Assembly: GCA_964575975.1 (NCBI GenBank)
Contig: CAZNTU010000004.1
Coordinates: forward strand, 13,759-77,758
Direction: 5' to 3'
DNA from: G963674505 sp964575975
GTDB taxonomy: Bacteria > Desulfobacterota > Desulfobacteria > Desulfobacterales > SKZT01
DNA length: 64,000 bases
This document shows, one piece after another, positions 1 to 8,712 of this stretch (within the stretch, counting starts at the first letter, position 1; the number at the start of each line of letters is the position of its first letter). The notes below the pieces were generated by a model. It saw only the letters and a list, made by a program, of their open reading frames with translations, had not been told where the DNA came from and did not search any database. The position numbers were made by a program, and so were the translations under genes.

Positions 1-412
1 CCTGGAACCCCACGATCTGCTTGCCCATGTTGGGGGCGATCACGGCGGCGATCTTGGACTGTTTCACGGTTTCCACCAGTTTTCCCCGGTCGCCTCCCGT
101 GGTTCCCATGACGAAAGGAAGCCCCATCCTGCAATAGAATTCGGCGTTGTCGTTCACGGCGGTCGGGTGGGTGTAGTCCACGCAAATGAAAGGCCCCTGG
201 GAGTCGATAATTTGCTTGACGTCCGCCTCCCGGTGGTCCGGCCTTATCAGACGCACGGGCACGGAGAAAATGTCGCACCGGTCCTCCAATATCTCGGGAC
301 CGGTCAACGACTGGTTGATCAACTCGAACCTCTCGTCGTTCAATACGTTCTTCGCGAAAATCGCGGCCATGTTGCCGGGCAACCCGTTCACCATCAGTTT
401 TATGCGATTCAT
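1..412 (-). CDS. dapB: 4-hydroxy-tetrahydrodipicolinate reductase, partial
   Basis: This is the N-terminal 137 residues of a DapB-type reductase, which reduces the dihydrodipicolinate intermediate of the lysine and diaminopimelate pathway. It starts at an ATG ending at 412 preceded by GGAGG; the 3' end runs off the window. An N-terminal nucleotide-binding stretch begins MNRIKLMVNGLPGNMA, and the later segments DYTHPTAVNDNAEFY, PFVMGTTGGDR and VIAPNMGKQ are typical of the plant/chlamydial-like DapB subgroup rather than the E. coli type. The first glycine-rich loop is GLPGNM where GxxGxMG is usual. It lies 47 bases downstream of the nucleotidyltransferase-kinase fusion on the same strand and is probably the last gene of the plsB operon. 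The family call is firm; the subgroup is inferred. Confidence 0.85.
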   Translation of the reverse strand, partial: MNRIKLMVNGLPGNMAAIFAKNVLNDERFELINQSLTGPEILEDRCDIFSVPVRLIRPDHREADVKQIIDSQGPFICVDYTHPTAVNDNAEFYCRMGLPFVMGTTGGDRGKLVETVKQSKIAAVIAPNMGKQIVGFQ

Positions 413-459
413 TGTATTTCACCTCCGAAACATATATTGTTTTTTTTCGACCTATAACA

Positions 460-2160
460 TTATCCCCCAACAGCCAACCGATCCACAACCGCCTTCAACC
501 TCCCAAATTCCCCCCCAGGAAAAAACGCCTCCGAATTCCTCTTCAACGTCTCCACCGCTCTCGGAATGAATTGCGCGAACCACTCCTTTTTTTTCACCCG
601 GCTGAGAAACGAAAAAGCCCCCAGGATTTGAAGATTCCTTGCAACGGCGCAATACCGGTATCCCTCCATAAAACGCTCGGGCGACACATCCGCTATCTTT
701 TTCAGACAATCCAGGCAGTAATCCACGAGACGTTCCCGCAACGCATCGTCCAATCCAGCGTACGGATCGATCAGGAGAGAGGCGAGGTCGTATTGAATCG
801 GCCCTATGCGCCCACCCTGGAAATCGATGAAATAAACCTCGCCGTCCTTTACCATGATGTTTCGGGACTGGAAATCCCGATGCATGAAACCCTCGTACGA
901 ATTTTCCATCGCCCGGTCCGCCAAGCGGAAAAAGTCGGGCGCCAAGCGTTCGAACGAGACCGGCATGTTCAGCCAATTCTTCAGGAAGGCATCCGTGAAA
1001 TAGCGGCATTCCTTTTCCAGGATCAGCGCCCGGTCGTAGCGGGGAGTCTGCCAAGTCCACGAAAGGTCGAAGCCCTCCGCGCCTCGCGACCACATGACGC
1101 AAAGTTTTTCCACCACCTTTTTATATAGCGCCTCCACCGTCGCAGGATTCGCCTCTGCCAAAACAGTCTCCATGAGGCTCGCGTCTCCGAGGTCGCGCAT
1201 GAACACGATGCCCGAAAAAATGTCGCTGCTATGAATTTCAGGCACGGGAACGCCTTTTCGGAAAAGATGGCGTCCGATCTTCACGAAGGCTTCGGCCTCG
1301 CCCGTTTGCTCCCCGACATGGATGCCGTGGTCGGCGACCACCAGACTTCTTTCGCCGCGGTAAACCCTGTGCCACGAGCGGTCGGACCCGTCGCCCTTCA
1401 ACCGAACCATCCGCAAAGGAGCCTTTCCGACGAAATGCGCCGAATCTTCGGAAAACGCCTCCGGGGCCATTTTTCCCAAAACCGCCTCCCTGTACCTCTC
1501 CGGACTCCCGATGTCTTTCCAGTACATTCCCTTTGGAACGCAGGCCTTGATTTTTCCTCCGTCCTCCAAGAAATTCGCGTAGGCGTCTATGCTGTTGTAG
1601 AAAGTCCCGGCCGGAATATAGTCGAGGATTCTTCTGTCGAGAACCTGAACTCCGGTGAAGGTAAAGGCTTTGTTGTTCCACGAGCGCCGTTCCTCCGGGG
1701 AAAGGAATTTCCGGACGAAACCGTTTTCGTCGACAACCACCGAGTCGAACTCGTCGCAGTCGGTCAGCACCAAAGTGGCGGAGCAACCGTGTTCCAAATG
1801 AAACCGGTAAACCCTATTATAATCGACGTCGGAGACGATGTCCCCGTTGACCACCATAAACGGTTCCGGACCCCAGAAGTTCTCCAGTTTCTTCATGGCG
1901 CCGCCCGCGCCCAGAATGATCGGCTCCCGGCTGACAAATACGGGTACCGGGAATATTTTGGCGGACAGGAAAGTTTCTATCTCGTCCGCCAAGTGATGGG
2001 TGTTGACCGCGATGCAGTCGCATCCCCCTCGAACCAGGCTTTCGATCGTATGTTCCAGCAAAGGCTTTCCGCTGAGGGAAAACAAGGGCTTGGGCGTTTT
2101 CTCCGTGTATGGAAGAAGCCTCGTTCCCAGCCCGGCGGCCAATATCAGAGCTTTCGTCAT
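460..2160 (-). CDS. Sugar-1-phosphate nucleotidyltransferase fused to aminoglycoside-phosphotransferase-like kinase (MurU-AmgK-like)
   Basis: A 566-residue two-domain protein. Residues 1-235 form a nucleotidyltransferase: the signature AAGLGTRLLPYTEKTPKPL near residue 8, and VVNGDIVSD near 104 as the metal/nucleotide site. Residues about 250-545 form an APH/choline-kinase fold with the catalytic loop HRDFQSRN at 427-434 and the metal-binding IDFQ at 445-448. In pseudomonads the separate enzymes AmgK (anomeric MurNAc/GlcNAc kinase) and MurU (MurNAc-1-phosphate uridylyltransferase) work in sequence to turn recovered sugar into UDP-MurNAc. This protein joins equivalents of both, nucleotidyltransferase first, and the kinase half carries the AmgK-like GSDRSWHRVYRG and IGPIQYDLASLL segments. 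Recycling of cell-wall sugars is therefore the best guess, but another sugar is possible. It starts 16 bases after plsB, with no strong ribosome-binding site, suggesting coupling. Confidence 0.8.
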   Translation of the reverse strand: MTKALILAAGLGTRLLPYTEKTPKPLFSLSGKPLLEHTIESLVRGGCDCIAVNTHHLADEIETFLSAKIFPVPVFVSREPIILGAGGAMKKLENFWGPEPFMVVNGDIVSDVDYNRVYRFHLEHGCSATLVLTDCDEFDSVVVDENGFVRKFLSPEERRSWNNKAFTFTGVQVLDRRILDYIPAGTFYNSIDAYANFLEDGGKIKACVPKGMYWKDIGSPERYREAVLGKMAPEAFSEDSAHFVGKAPLRMVRLKGDGSDRSWHRVYRGERSLVVADHGIHVGEQTGEAEAFVKIGRHLFRKGVPVPEIHSSDIFSGIVFMRDLGDASLMETVLAEANPATVEALYKKVVEKLCVMWSRGAEGFDLSWTWQTPRYDRALILEKECRYFTDAFLKNWLNMPVSFERLAPDFFRLADRAMENSYEGFMHRDFQSRNIMVKDGEVYFIDFQGGRIGPIQYDLASLLIDPYAGLDDALRERLVDYCLDCLKKIADVSPERFMEGYRYCAVARNLQILGAFSFLSRVKKKEWFAQFIPRAVETLKRNSEAFFPGGEFGRLKAVVDRLAVGG

Positions 2161-2176
2161 ATGCGTCCGGTCCCGA

Positions 2177-4843
2177 TCATGCCAGCAAGTCGAGGTAGCG
2201 CTGGATAACGTTTGCGAAATATTGGATTTTTTCCATATCCTCGGCGTTCTTGATGCCTTTCGAGGCGAAAAGGTCCATGGCGTTCATGTAGTTGATCTTC
2301 GACATGGCCTCGGGACGTTCCACGAGTTTTCGCTTGTACATGCGGTTGCCCTTGGACTGGACTTTTTTCAACCGGTCCTTCGGGGTCAGTTCCTTGGGAG
2401 GATGGCGCATGCAAAAGTTCAGTACGATCAAGTAGGATTCGAAGAACGTCTTGAGAAAGCTTGCGAAAAGCTTCAGCTTCCGGAATCCGGCGGAGGTGAG
2501 GTTGTAAGTGTCCGGAAGAGTCCTATGAGGCATGATCACGGCCTCGTCTATGAAAACCTTGATGGTTTTTCTAACGAAATACTCCGGCGTTTTGTCGACG
2601 TCCTGGACGAATTCGTGCTGGAATAAATCCTGGATGAAATTGTAGGTGGTGTGCAGGTCGCCGGTGGAGAACTGGAACGCGTCCTTCTCGAGGATCGCCA
2701 TGGCCGTGTAGGCGGCCGGAATGAAGAAGGTGATGCTGTTGTTCTTGTAATATTCGAGACTGGGCCGATTGTTTTCGACCACGCGATACATGATTTCTTC
2801 CGTCGCGGATTCCGCGGACGGGCTTTCGGGGTCGCCGGAGGCCGACACCTTGGCGGTCTTTTCCACGAACTTTCGGTTCACGTACGTCTCCAGAGCCTGT
2901 TCTACGGCGTAGACGCTTTCGTAAAGCAGGGTGTCGGCAAGGGTCGCGTTTTGGCTCATGAGGTAGGTCATGTAGACTTCCACAAGCTCCAGGAGATCGT
3001 CGTGGGAAAAATATTGTTTGGGCATGTTCAAAAGGGCGCTGGCGACCAAAGCGTGGGGAGTCACCACGGTGGCCTTGTCGATGCCGTTCGTCACCCGGTA
3101 GCCCAGTTCCCGAACCAGCGCGTTTTGGTCCTTGGAGCACATTGTATCGAACGACACCCCTTTTTCCCGGAGGATTTCCTTCATCGAGAAAGGCTCCTGG
3201 AATTTCATGTAGATCTTGCCGTAGCGCTTTTTGAGAAACCGGGGGGTCTTTATCAGTTGCCAGATGTTTTCGTCCTCTTTTTTCCCGCCCTCGATTTCAC
3301 GCAAGTAGGCGCTTTCCTCCAGAATGCGGTCGTACCCGATATAGATGGGGACGAAAATGAGGTCTTCGCACGCGCCGTTCCTGTAGGCTTCGATCAGCAT
3401 TGACAAAAGCCCCAGCTTGGGCATCAGGAGCTTTCCGGTTCGGCTTCTTCCGCCCTCGATGAAAAATTCGATGTTGAACCCCTCCTGGAGAAGCTTGTGA
3501 AGGTATTCCTTGAACACGCGGGAGTACAGGACCGCGCCCCTGAAGGTCCGCCGGATGAAGAATGCGCCTCCTCCCCTGAAGAAGGGGCCGAGAGGCCAGA
3601 ACGAGAGGTTTTTTCCCGCCGCGATCTGGGGGCAGGGCATGTTGTTGGTCCAAAGCATGTAGGACAGCATCAGGTAATCGATATGGCTCTTATGGCACGG
3701 GATGAGAACGAGCGGCGCTTCCTGGGACTTGGTCTTTACCCGGTTGAGAACGTCCTGGTTGACCGTGATGCCGTCGAACATGAGATTGAAGAACCACCTG
3801 ATAAGGGCCGCGCCGAATTTGATGATTCCCATGCTCATGTCCGACGCGATTTCGTCGATGTATTCCTCCGCCTCCTTGTACACCTTGACCAGAGCAATGT
3901 CCCTTTTTTCGGCGTGCTGTTCCATGAAGGAGCGTAGGGACTTGCTGGTCAGGATGCTTTCCTTGAGTTCGGGGAGCGTTTTGATCATGGGGCCGGTGAT
4001 GCTTTGTCTGTGGCGGTTCACGCGGTCCAGCAGCCGGCGTCGGACGTTCACCGCCAGTTGCTTGATGGAAAGCTCCCGGTTTTCCGGCAGATCCAGATAT
4101 TGCTTGAGATTCAACGGTTCCGACGTTTCCGTGAAGATGAGATCGGGTCTTTTAAAGAGCGCCGCGACTTGCCGGAACCTTCCCGGCTTGTGCTCGGGGC
4201 CGAACAGAATGTCGATCAGGGTCGGCACCGCGCGGGGCGGCTTGTGCGTAAAGAATATCAGCTGGGGCACGATGTAGATCGGCCGGTCGATGGTCTTCTG
4301 CATCTCGACAAGATACCGGATCGGGTCGGTCTTGGCTTTGACGAACCGCCGGTAAAAGCCCTTGTATTCCACCAGCGAGAGAAAACCGGCCTTGCCGTCC
4401 ATCAGTTCGTCCCTGACGAAGTCGCTTTCGTAGGGCGTCAGAATTTTTCGGTGTTTGAACAAATGATGGATATGCGCCGCGATCACCCTTGCGATCTTCG
4501 CGACGGGTTGGATGGATACGATTCGATAATCCAAGGCGATGCGGGGACAGGGCAGTCTTTCCTGCCTGTACCGCGTGTAAAAGAACAGAAGGTCGAAATA
4601 GCTTTTGTATTGCGCCGCATATACGATGACGGCGTCGTCGGGAAGGCCCTTGATGGGAGCGAGTTGATTTTTTTCCGTGCGGATGCCCTTGTAAAAAAGT
4701 TTTAAAAGCATGGAGTTCAGAAAGCCGGTACTCTCCGGAAGGGAACACAAAAAGTGGTTGTGGGTGCCTTTCAAAAACTTGTCGAACCATCCGCCGGTTT
4801 GATTTTCCGGTGTTTCGTTGGTCTTGTTCTCCGCGTTGGCCAT
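2177..4843 (-). CDS. plsB: Glycerol-3-phosphate 1-O-acyltransferase
   Basis: An 888-residue membrane-associated acyltransferase for the first step of phospholipid synthesis, acylating glycerol 3-phosphate at position 1. The length matches long PlsB proteins. The catalytic HX4D motif is HKSHID at residues 384-389. It is followed by GPFFRGGGAFFIRR (block II) and FIEGGRSRTGK near 461 (block III), which bind glycerol 3-phosphate. The start is the ATG ending at 4843, not a TTG nine bases upstream, because GAGGA sits nine bases before the ATG and would abut the TTG. It is the first gene of a minus-strand group followed closely by the nucleotidyltransferase-kinase fusion and dapB. Confidence 0.93.
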   Translation of the reverse strand: MANAENKTNETPENQTGGWFDKFLKGTHNHFLCSLPESTGFLNSMLLKLFYKGIRTEKNQLAPIKGLPDDAVIVYAAQYKSYFDLLFFYTRYRQERLPCPRIALDYRIVSIQPVAKIARVIAAHIHHLFKHRKILTPYESDFVRDELMDGKAGFLSLVEYKGFYRRFVKAKTDPIRYLVEMQKTIDRPIYIVPQLIFFTHKPPRAVPTLIDILFGPEHKPGRFRQVAALFKRPDLIFTETSEPLNLKQYLDLPENRELSIKQLAVNVRRRLLDRVNRHRQSITGPMIKTLPELKESILTSKSLRSFMEQHAEKRDIALVKVYKEAEEYIDEIASDMSMGIIKFGAALIRWFFNLMFDGITVNQDVLNRVKTKSQEAPLVLIPCHKSHIDYLMLSYMLWTNNMPCPQIAAGKNLSFWPLGPFFRGGGAFFIRRTFRGAVLYSRVFKEYLHKLLQEGFNIEFFIEGGRSRTGKLLMPKLGLLSMLIEAYRNGACEDLIFVPIYIGYDRILEESAYLREIEGGKKEDENIWQLIKTPRFLKKRYGKIYMKFQEPFSMKEILREKGVSFDTMCSKDQNALVRELGYRVTNGIDKATVVTPHALVASALLNMPKQYFSHDDLLELVEVYMTYLMSQNATLADTLLYESVYAVEQALETYVNRKFVEKTAKVSASGDPESPSAESATEEIMYRVVENNRPSLEYYKNNSITFFIPAAYTAMAILEKDAFQFSTGDLHTTYNFIQDLFQHEFVQDVDKTPEYFVRKTIKVFIDEAVIMPHRTLPDTYNLTSAGFRKLKLFASFLKTFFESYLIVLNFCMRHPPKELTPKDRLKKVQSKGNRMYKRKLVERPEAMSKINYMNAMDLFASKGIKNAEDMEKIQYFANVIQRYLDLLA

Positions 4844-5296
4844 AATTGACAATCCTCGTATGGGAATAGGGAAATAAACGTATGAGCTTGTTTCGTTTCG
4901 CCGATGTTATACCGCTTTTCTTTTCAAAAGGTAACGGTTTTTTATCTTCGGTGTTTTCGCGGGTTCGTCAAGGGGGAGATCGGGGATTCGACATTGTCGA
5001 AGTTCGCGGGAGGCGCGGCGTTTTTGGAAACGGAGGAAAGAAAATTTAAGCTTGCGTAACTTCATTTGTTGTGCTATTGCCTCAACAAATTTGAATGAAC
5101 CCGTATCCGGCTATGGCGTTGGAAACTCGATATGGCGTCCGGCGCGGAGACGTACGCGGGGGGACGCAGCGTATCGATACATAGAACAAAAAGTGTTCAA
5201 TCCGGCATCTCGATGGACATGAGTCCCGGACCATGGATTTTTTTGGGATTGTGTGGATCAAACCAATAAATTTCAGTTAAAGGAGGACGAAGTTTT
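4844..5296. other. Divergent intergenic region between plsB and a small membrane protein gene
   Basis: About 450 bases without a convincing gene. It must hold the promoters of the two divergent neighbours, but no clear promoter pair was picked out. Two small inverted repeats are visible: ATTTGTTG/CAACAAAT at 5064-5071 and 5083-5090, and GAACA/TGTTC at 5184-5188 and 5194-5198. The spacing of the second does not fit a Gram-positive LexA box (GAAC-N4-GTTC). Their function is unknown. Confidence 0.4.
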
Positions 5297-5581
5297 ATGA
5301 AGACTTTAATAGGTGGGGCGGTAGGAGCTGTATTGGGTCTCATTGGCCTTTCCATTTGGTGGAAACCTTTTTTGCAGCTGTTGGCTGGCGCTATTCCGAT
5401 CATGCTTCTGCTGGGCGGCGGGTTGGCCCTTTATTTGGGGTTTGACGAACTGAAAGACACTTGGAAGAAAGACGAGCCCGTCGAAAATCCGAATAAAGCC
5501 GAGGACGACGTCGATAAATACAAAAAAGAAATCGAGGATTTGAAAAAGGAACTTGAAACCCTCAAATCCGAGAAAGCATAA
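5297..5581 (+). CDS. Small membrane protein with C-terminal coiled coil
   Basis: A 94-residue protein of unknown function with a strong ribosome-binding site (AAAGGAGG) ahead of its ATG. Residues 4-24 and 27-48 are hydrophobic and glycine-rich and probably form two membrane segments as a hairpin. The rest is charged and ends in a heptad-like Lys/Glu helix (residues about 72-94), a likely coiled coil exposed to the cytoplasm or periplasm. It is a single-gene unit, with a strong terminator immediately downstream. No family was recognised; the compact hydrophobic hairpin plus charged tail recalls small envelope-stress proteins, but that is only an impression. Confidence 0.75.
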   Translation: MKTLIGGAVGAVLGLIGLSIWWKPFLQLLAGAIPIMLLLGGGLALYLGFDELKDTWKKDEPVENPNKAEDDVDKYKKEIEDLKKELETLKSEKA

Positions 5582-5610
5582 ATAAAGCAAGATTCCGCAA
5601 GAACTTGAAA

Positions 5611-5651
5611 GGCCCCGAAAAAAACGATTCGGGGCTTTTCGCTTTTTTGCG
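5611..5651 (+). terminator. Rho-independent terminator
   Basis: Stem GCCCCGAA (5612-5619) pairs with TTCGGGGC (5628-5635), followed by TTTTCGCTTTTTT. It lies 30 bases after the stop of the small membrane protein gene and is placed to end its transcript. Confidence 0.85.
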
Positions 5652-5762
5652 AAAAGCAAAAAAACACAAGACGATCGCACGTGTGCCGTTCCCTTAATTA
5701 GGGCGTAATATGCAGATGACAGAATCGATCGGGAGACCAACTCCATGATCGTCGGGTTGTAA

Positions 5763-6488
5763 ATGAGAATAGCCGTGTTTTCCGATGTCCACGGCAATTT
5801 GGACGCCTTTGTCGAAGTCATGGCGGACATGAACGCAAGCCGCGTGGACGAAATGTTTTGCCTGGGTGACAACGTCGGATACGGTCCCGAACCAGAGCAG
5901 GTCCTCCAAGTTTTCCGCCGGGAGAAAATTCCGTCGGTCCTGGGCAATCATGACATGGCCTGCATCGACGAATCCACCTTGGACTGGTTCAACCCGGTGG
6001 CCGCCGAATCCCTGCGAATTACGACCGGGATGCTTTCCGCCGATTCCTTTCACTTTTTGAACTGCTTGGAAAAGGCAATAGTCCATCGCGGTTGCCGGTT
6101 CGTCCACGGTTTTCCCCCGGATTCTCCCATTACCTATCTTTTCCAGATTTCCCGTGAAAACATGCTCCGAACAATGACCGAAATGTCCGAGCGAATCTGT
6201 TTCGTGGGCCATACCCACGAACTTCGCATAGTCGAATTCGACGGGAAAAAGACGGAATATAGTATTATGAAAGAGGGCGTTATTCGGCTGAAGACGGGGT
6301 ACCGGTATATTGTCAACATTGGAAGCGTCGGCCAGCCTCGGGATGGAAACAACAATGCGAAATACGTGGTGTGGGACACGGAAACCGACGAACTGGAGGT
6401 CCGTTTCGTGCCATACGACATCGCGGCGGTCGTCGATAAGATACTGGCGGCGGGGCTTCCGAAGTCGCACGCTGCCAGGCTTTGGTAA
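5763..6488 (+). CDS. Metallophosphoesterase, YfcE/MJ0936-like
   Basis: A 241-residue calcineurin-like phosphoesterase. The metal-binding blocks are all present: FSDVHGN at residues 6-12, GDNVGYGP near 36, GNHD near 61, and GHTH near 148, followed by NIGSVGQPRDG. This set is typical of small cytoplasmic phosphodiesterases of the YfcE/MJ0936 group, which take varied phosphodiester or nucleotide substrates in vitro; the real substrate cannot be read from sequence. It ends 28 bases before a Ser/Thr kinase gene on the same strand, so the two may be co-transcribed and form a phosphorylation/dephosphorylation pair, which is inference. The ribosome-binding site is weak. Confidence 0.85.
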   Translation: MRIAVFSDVHGNLDAFVEVMADMNASRVDEMFCLGDNVGYGPEPEQVLQVFRREKIPSVLGNHDMACIDESTLDWFNPVAAESLRITTGMLSADSFHFLNCLEKAIVHRGCRFVHGFPPDSPITYLFQISRENMLRTMTEMSERICFVGHTHELRIVEFDGKKTEYSIMKEGVIRLKTGYRYIVNIGSVGQPRDGNNNAKYVVWDTETDELEVRFVPYDIAAVVDKILAAGLPKSHAARLW

Positions 6489-6516
6489 AAACAAGGAAAC
6501 AGGGGAAAGGCGAGGA

Positions 6517-7884
6517 ATGAAGATCGGCAGGTACGAAGTATGCGGGATGCTGGGCCGGGGAGGCATGAGCCGGGTCTACAAGGTAAAAAGCCCTGTAATC
6601 GGAAAAATAGCGGCGCTCAAGCTTCTGTCTCCAGACCCGCTTCTTGCCCGTCTCGTGAACATCTCCGAACTCGAAGCCATGTTCGAGAGGGAAGCCGCGA
6701 CCATGGCGGGATTGAGGCACCCCAACATCGTGGATGTCTGGGATTTCGACCGGTCCGACGGAAAACCGTTTTACGTAATGGACTACTACTGCAACAACCT
6801 GGGCGTCATGATCGGCGAAAGCTACAGGACGGACCAGCCGTCCAGAGCGATCAGCCTGGACAAGGCAATCCACTATACCAGACAAATCCTGGACGGATTG
6901 GCGAGGCTTCACCACGCCGGCATGGTTCATCGGGACATCAAGCCTTTCAATATCCTGGTGACCGAGCACGATTCCGTGAAAATCTGCGACTTCGGTCTGT
7001 CGAAGACGAGGGGGGAAACCTTCGACAGACCGACCAACCTGAACGTAGGTTCTCCGTTCTACGCGGCTCCCGAGCAGGAAGAAAACCCCGACGACGTGGA
7101 TTTTTCCGCCGATATCTATCCACTTGGAGTGATGCTTTACCGCATGATGACCGGCGAACTTCCCGAAGAAACCCGTCGGCGACCGAAAGCTCCCAGTATG
7201 TTCAACCCCGACTTGGACGCCGATTGGGACGAGTTCATCCTTAGAGCCTTGGAGAAGGATCGGCGAAAACGTTTTCCCGACGCGCCGGAGATGCTGGAAA
7301 GACTGGAGGAGCTTGCTGTTCAATGGGAAAAACGGAAGGAAGATGCTTGCCGAATTGTCGAGTTGAAAAACGCCGAGGATTCAAGAGGCGATTCGACGGT
7401 ATCGCAGAGCCGCGCCTTGCGCAAGACGGCTGTAAAGGTTTGCCCGTCGCGTGCGGCCGATGTGTTCGACCTGGACGAACTTTGGAGACCTTCGGAGTAT
7501 TTCCCGAACGAGTTCGAGAAGCCGACGGAGGCCGTAATTTGGGACAAGGCTTCCGGTCTTTGGTGGCAGAGGTCCGGTTCCAAATATCCCCTCGCTTGGG
7601 AGCATGCGCGGAAGTTCGTGGCCGACCTGAACAAAAACGGATTCGGAGGTTATACGGACTGGAGGCTTCCGACGATAGACGAGTTGTCCTCCCTGTTGTC
7701 CAGGACCCCGCACGGCGAGGATTTTTGCATGGAACCGGTTTTCGACCGGAGGCAAAAATGGCTTTGGAGTTCGGATCGTCGATCGTTCAATGCGGCTTGG
7801 TACGTGAATGTGGAGTTGGGATTCGTGGGCTGGCACGATTTCGGCGGATATTATTTCGTCCGTGCCGTGCGCGGAGCGGATTGA
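6517..7884 (+). CDS. Ser/Thr protein kinase with C-terminal DUF1566 domain
   Basis: A 455-residue protein. Residues 1-275 are a Hanks-type kinase: Gly-rich loop GRGGMSRVYK near 10, ALKLL lysine near 36, catalytic loop HRDIKPFN and DFGLSK. After a linker, residues about 340-455 form a DUF1566 (Lcl C-terminal-like) domain with the hallmarks WWQR, TDWRLPTIDEL and a final VRAVRG. There is no membrane segment, so it is probably cytoplasmic. The start is the ATG at 6517 after GGGGAAAGG; the open frame extends upstream, but that part overlaps the phosphoesterase gene in another frame. DUF1566 domains elsewhere act as ligand-binding or DGR-diversified modules, so this may be a kinase with a sensing tail. 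It converges with the FHA gene across a shared hairpin. Confidence 0.88.
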   Translation: MKIGRYEVCGMLGRGGMSRVYKVKSPVIGKIAALKLLSPDPLLARLVNISELEAMFEREAATMAGLRHPNIVDVWDFDRSDGKPFYVMDYYCNNLGVMIGESYRTDQPSRAISLDKAIHYTRQILDGLARLHHAGMVHRDIKPFNILVTEHDSVKICDFGLSKTRGETFDRPTNLNVGSPFYAAPEQEENPDDVDFSADIYPLGVMLYRMMTGELPEETRRRPKAPSMFNPDLDADWDEFILRALEKDRRKRFPDAPEMLERLEELAVQWEKRKEDACRIVELKNAEDSRGDSTVSQSRALRKTAVKVCPSRAADVFDLDELWRPSEYFPNEFEKPTEAVIWDKASGLWWQRSGSKYPLAWEHARKFVADLNKNGFGGYTDWRLPTIDELSSLLSRTPHGEDFCMEPVFDRRQKWLWSSDRRSFNAAWYVNVELGFVGWHDFGGYYFVRAVRGAD

Positions 7885-7890
7885 AAAAGG

Positions 7891-7924
7891 AAGCGCGCAA
7901 GCGCCAAGTTGCGAATGCGCGCTT
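7891..7924 (+). terminator. Hairpin terminator of the kinase gene
   Basis: AAGCGCGCA (7891-7899) pairs with TGCGCGCTT (7916-7924) and is followed by TT. It sits seven bases after the kinase stop, between convergent genes, so it may serve both strands. Confidence 0.65.
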
Positions 7925-7948
7925 TTCGCATCGAGCCCCTTCCGGTTA

Positions 7949-8662
7949 TCAAGATTTTTTGTGTACGAACTGAAAAGCCACCGAGCCTATGTTGATGGTG
8001 TCGAATTCCTTTAAACGGACGGATTCCTTGACGGGCTCGCCGTTAACCTTGGGTTTCGCTATGCCGGCCACGTAACTTAGATGATACCCGTTGGGTCTCC
8101 TGCTGATAGTGAACGAAATTTTTCCTACCATCAAGCCTCCGACGACGATGTCGGACGACGAGCTTTTTCCTATTTTCACCAGCTTTTTGTCAAGCTCGAT
8201 TTCCCCCTCGCCTCCTGAGAGGTAGGTCAGCACTCCGACCGGTTCCTTTTTGAGCTTCTGGTTGACAGCGCCGGTGCTTGCCCCATTGGCCATCATTCCC
8301 CGATAGCTGTCGGTGTCCATGACTATGGTCTGTCCCATGGCCTGGTCGTCGGTCTTGGGGCGTTGCTCGTCCTCCGTATATTCGAACACGAGGGAATGCT
8401 TGGCTATGGTTATGACGTCTCCGTGTTTCAACCAATGCGAAGAAACCAGCTCGTCGTTGACGAACGTGCCGTTCTTGCTCTTCAGATCGGTCAGAAGATA
8501 CCCTTCTCCCACGGAATCTATTTTCGCGTGATGACTCGAGACGGCCAGGTTTTCCACCGTGACATGGTTGTCCTCGGCCCGGCCGATAGTAACGGTTGTT
8601 CCCTGTTTGAATCTGAAACGCCTCAAGTTCTTGTCCTTGAACCTCAGTGTCAGTGTCGGCAT
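7949..8662 (-). CDS. FHA-domain protein, probably two FHA domains
   Basis: A 237-residue cytoplasmic protein. The first FHA domain (residues about 15-95) is canonical, with IGRAEDN, SSHHAKI and KSKNGTFVN, the residues that read phosphothreonine peptides. A second, weaker FHA-like fold spans about 135-232 (IGKSSSSDIVV, ending INIGSVAFQFV) and lacks the SxxH-type core, so it may not bind phosphopeptide. The ATG ending at 8662 is preceded by GGAG at good spacing. It lies 50 bases after the PP2C gene and is the third gene of a CHASE2 kinase-phosphatase-FHA unit. The natural role is a phospho-reader for targets of the nearby kinases. Confidence 0.88.
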   Translation of the reverse strand: MPTLTLRFKDKNLRRFRFKQGTTVTIGRAEDNHVTVENLAVSSHHAKIDSVGEGYLLTDLKSKNGTFVNDELVSSHWLKHGDVITIAKHSLVFEYTEDEQRPKTDDQAMGQTIVMDTDSYRGMMANGASTGAVNQKLKKEPVGVLTYLSGGEGEIELDKKLVKIGKSSSSDIVVGGLMVGKISFTISRRPNGYHLSYVAGIAKPKVNGEPVKESVRLKEFDTINIGSVAFQFVHKKS

Positions 8663-8712
8663 TGTGAACTCCACTCCATTATTATGGTTGCTCGTTAGAA
8701 GGTCGAATTTGG

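Noticed and set aside
5184..5198. GAACA-N5-TGTTC as a LexA box
   Set aside because: The spacing does not match the GAAC-N4-GTTC consensus and the downstream gene is not a DNA-damage gene.
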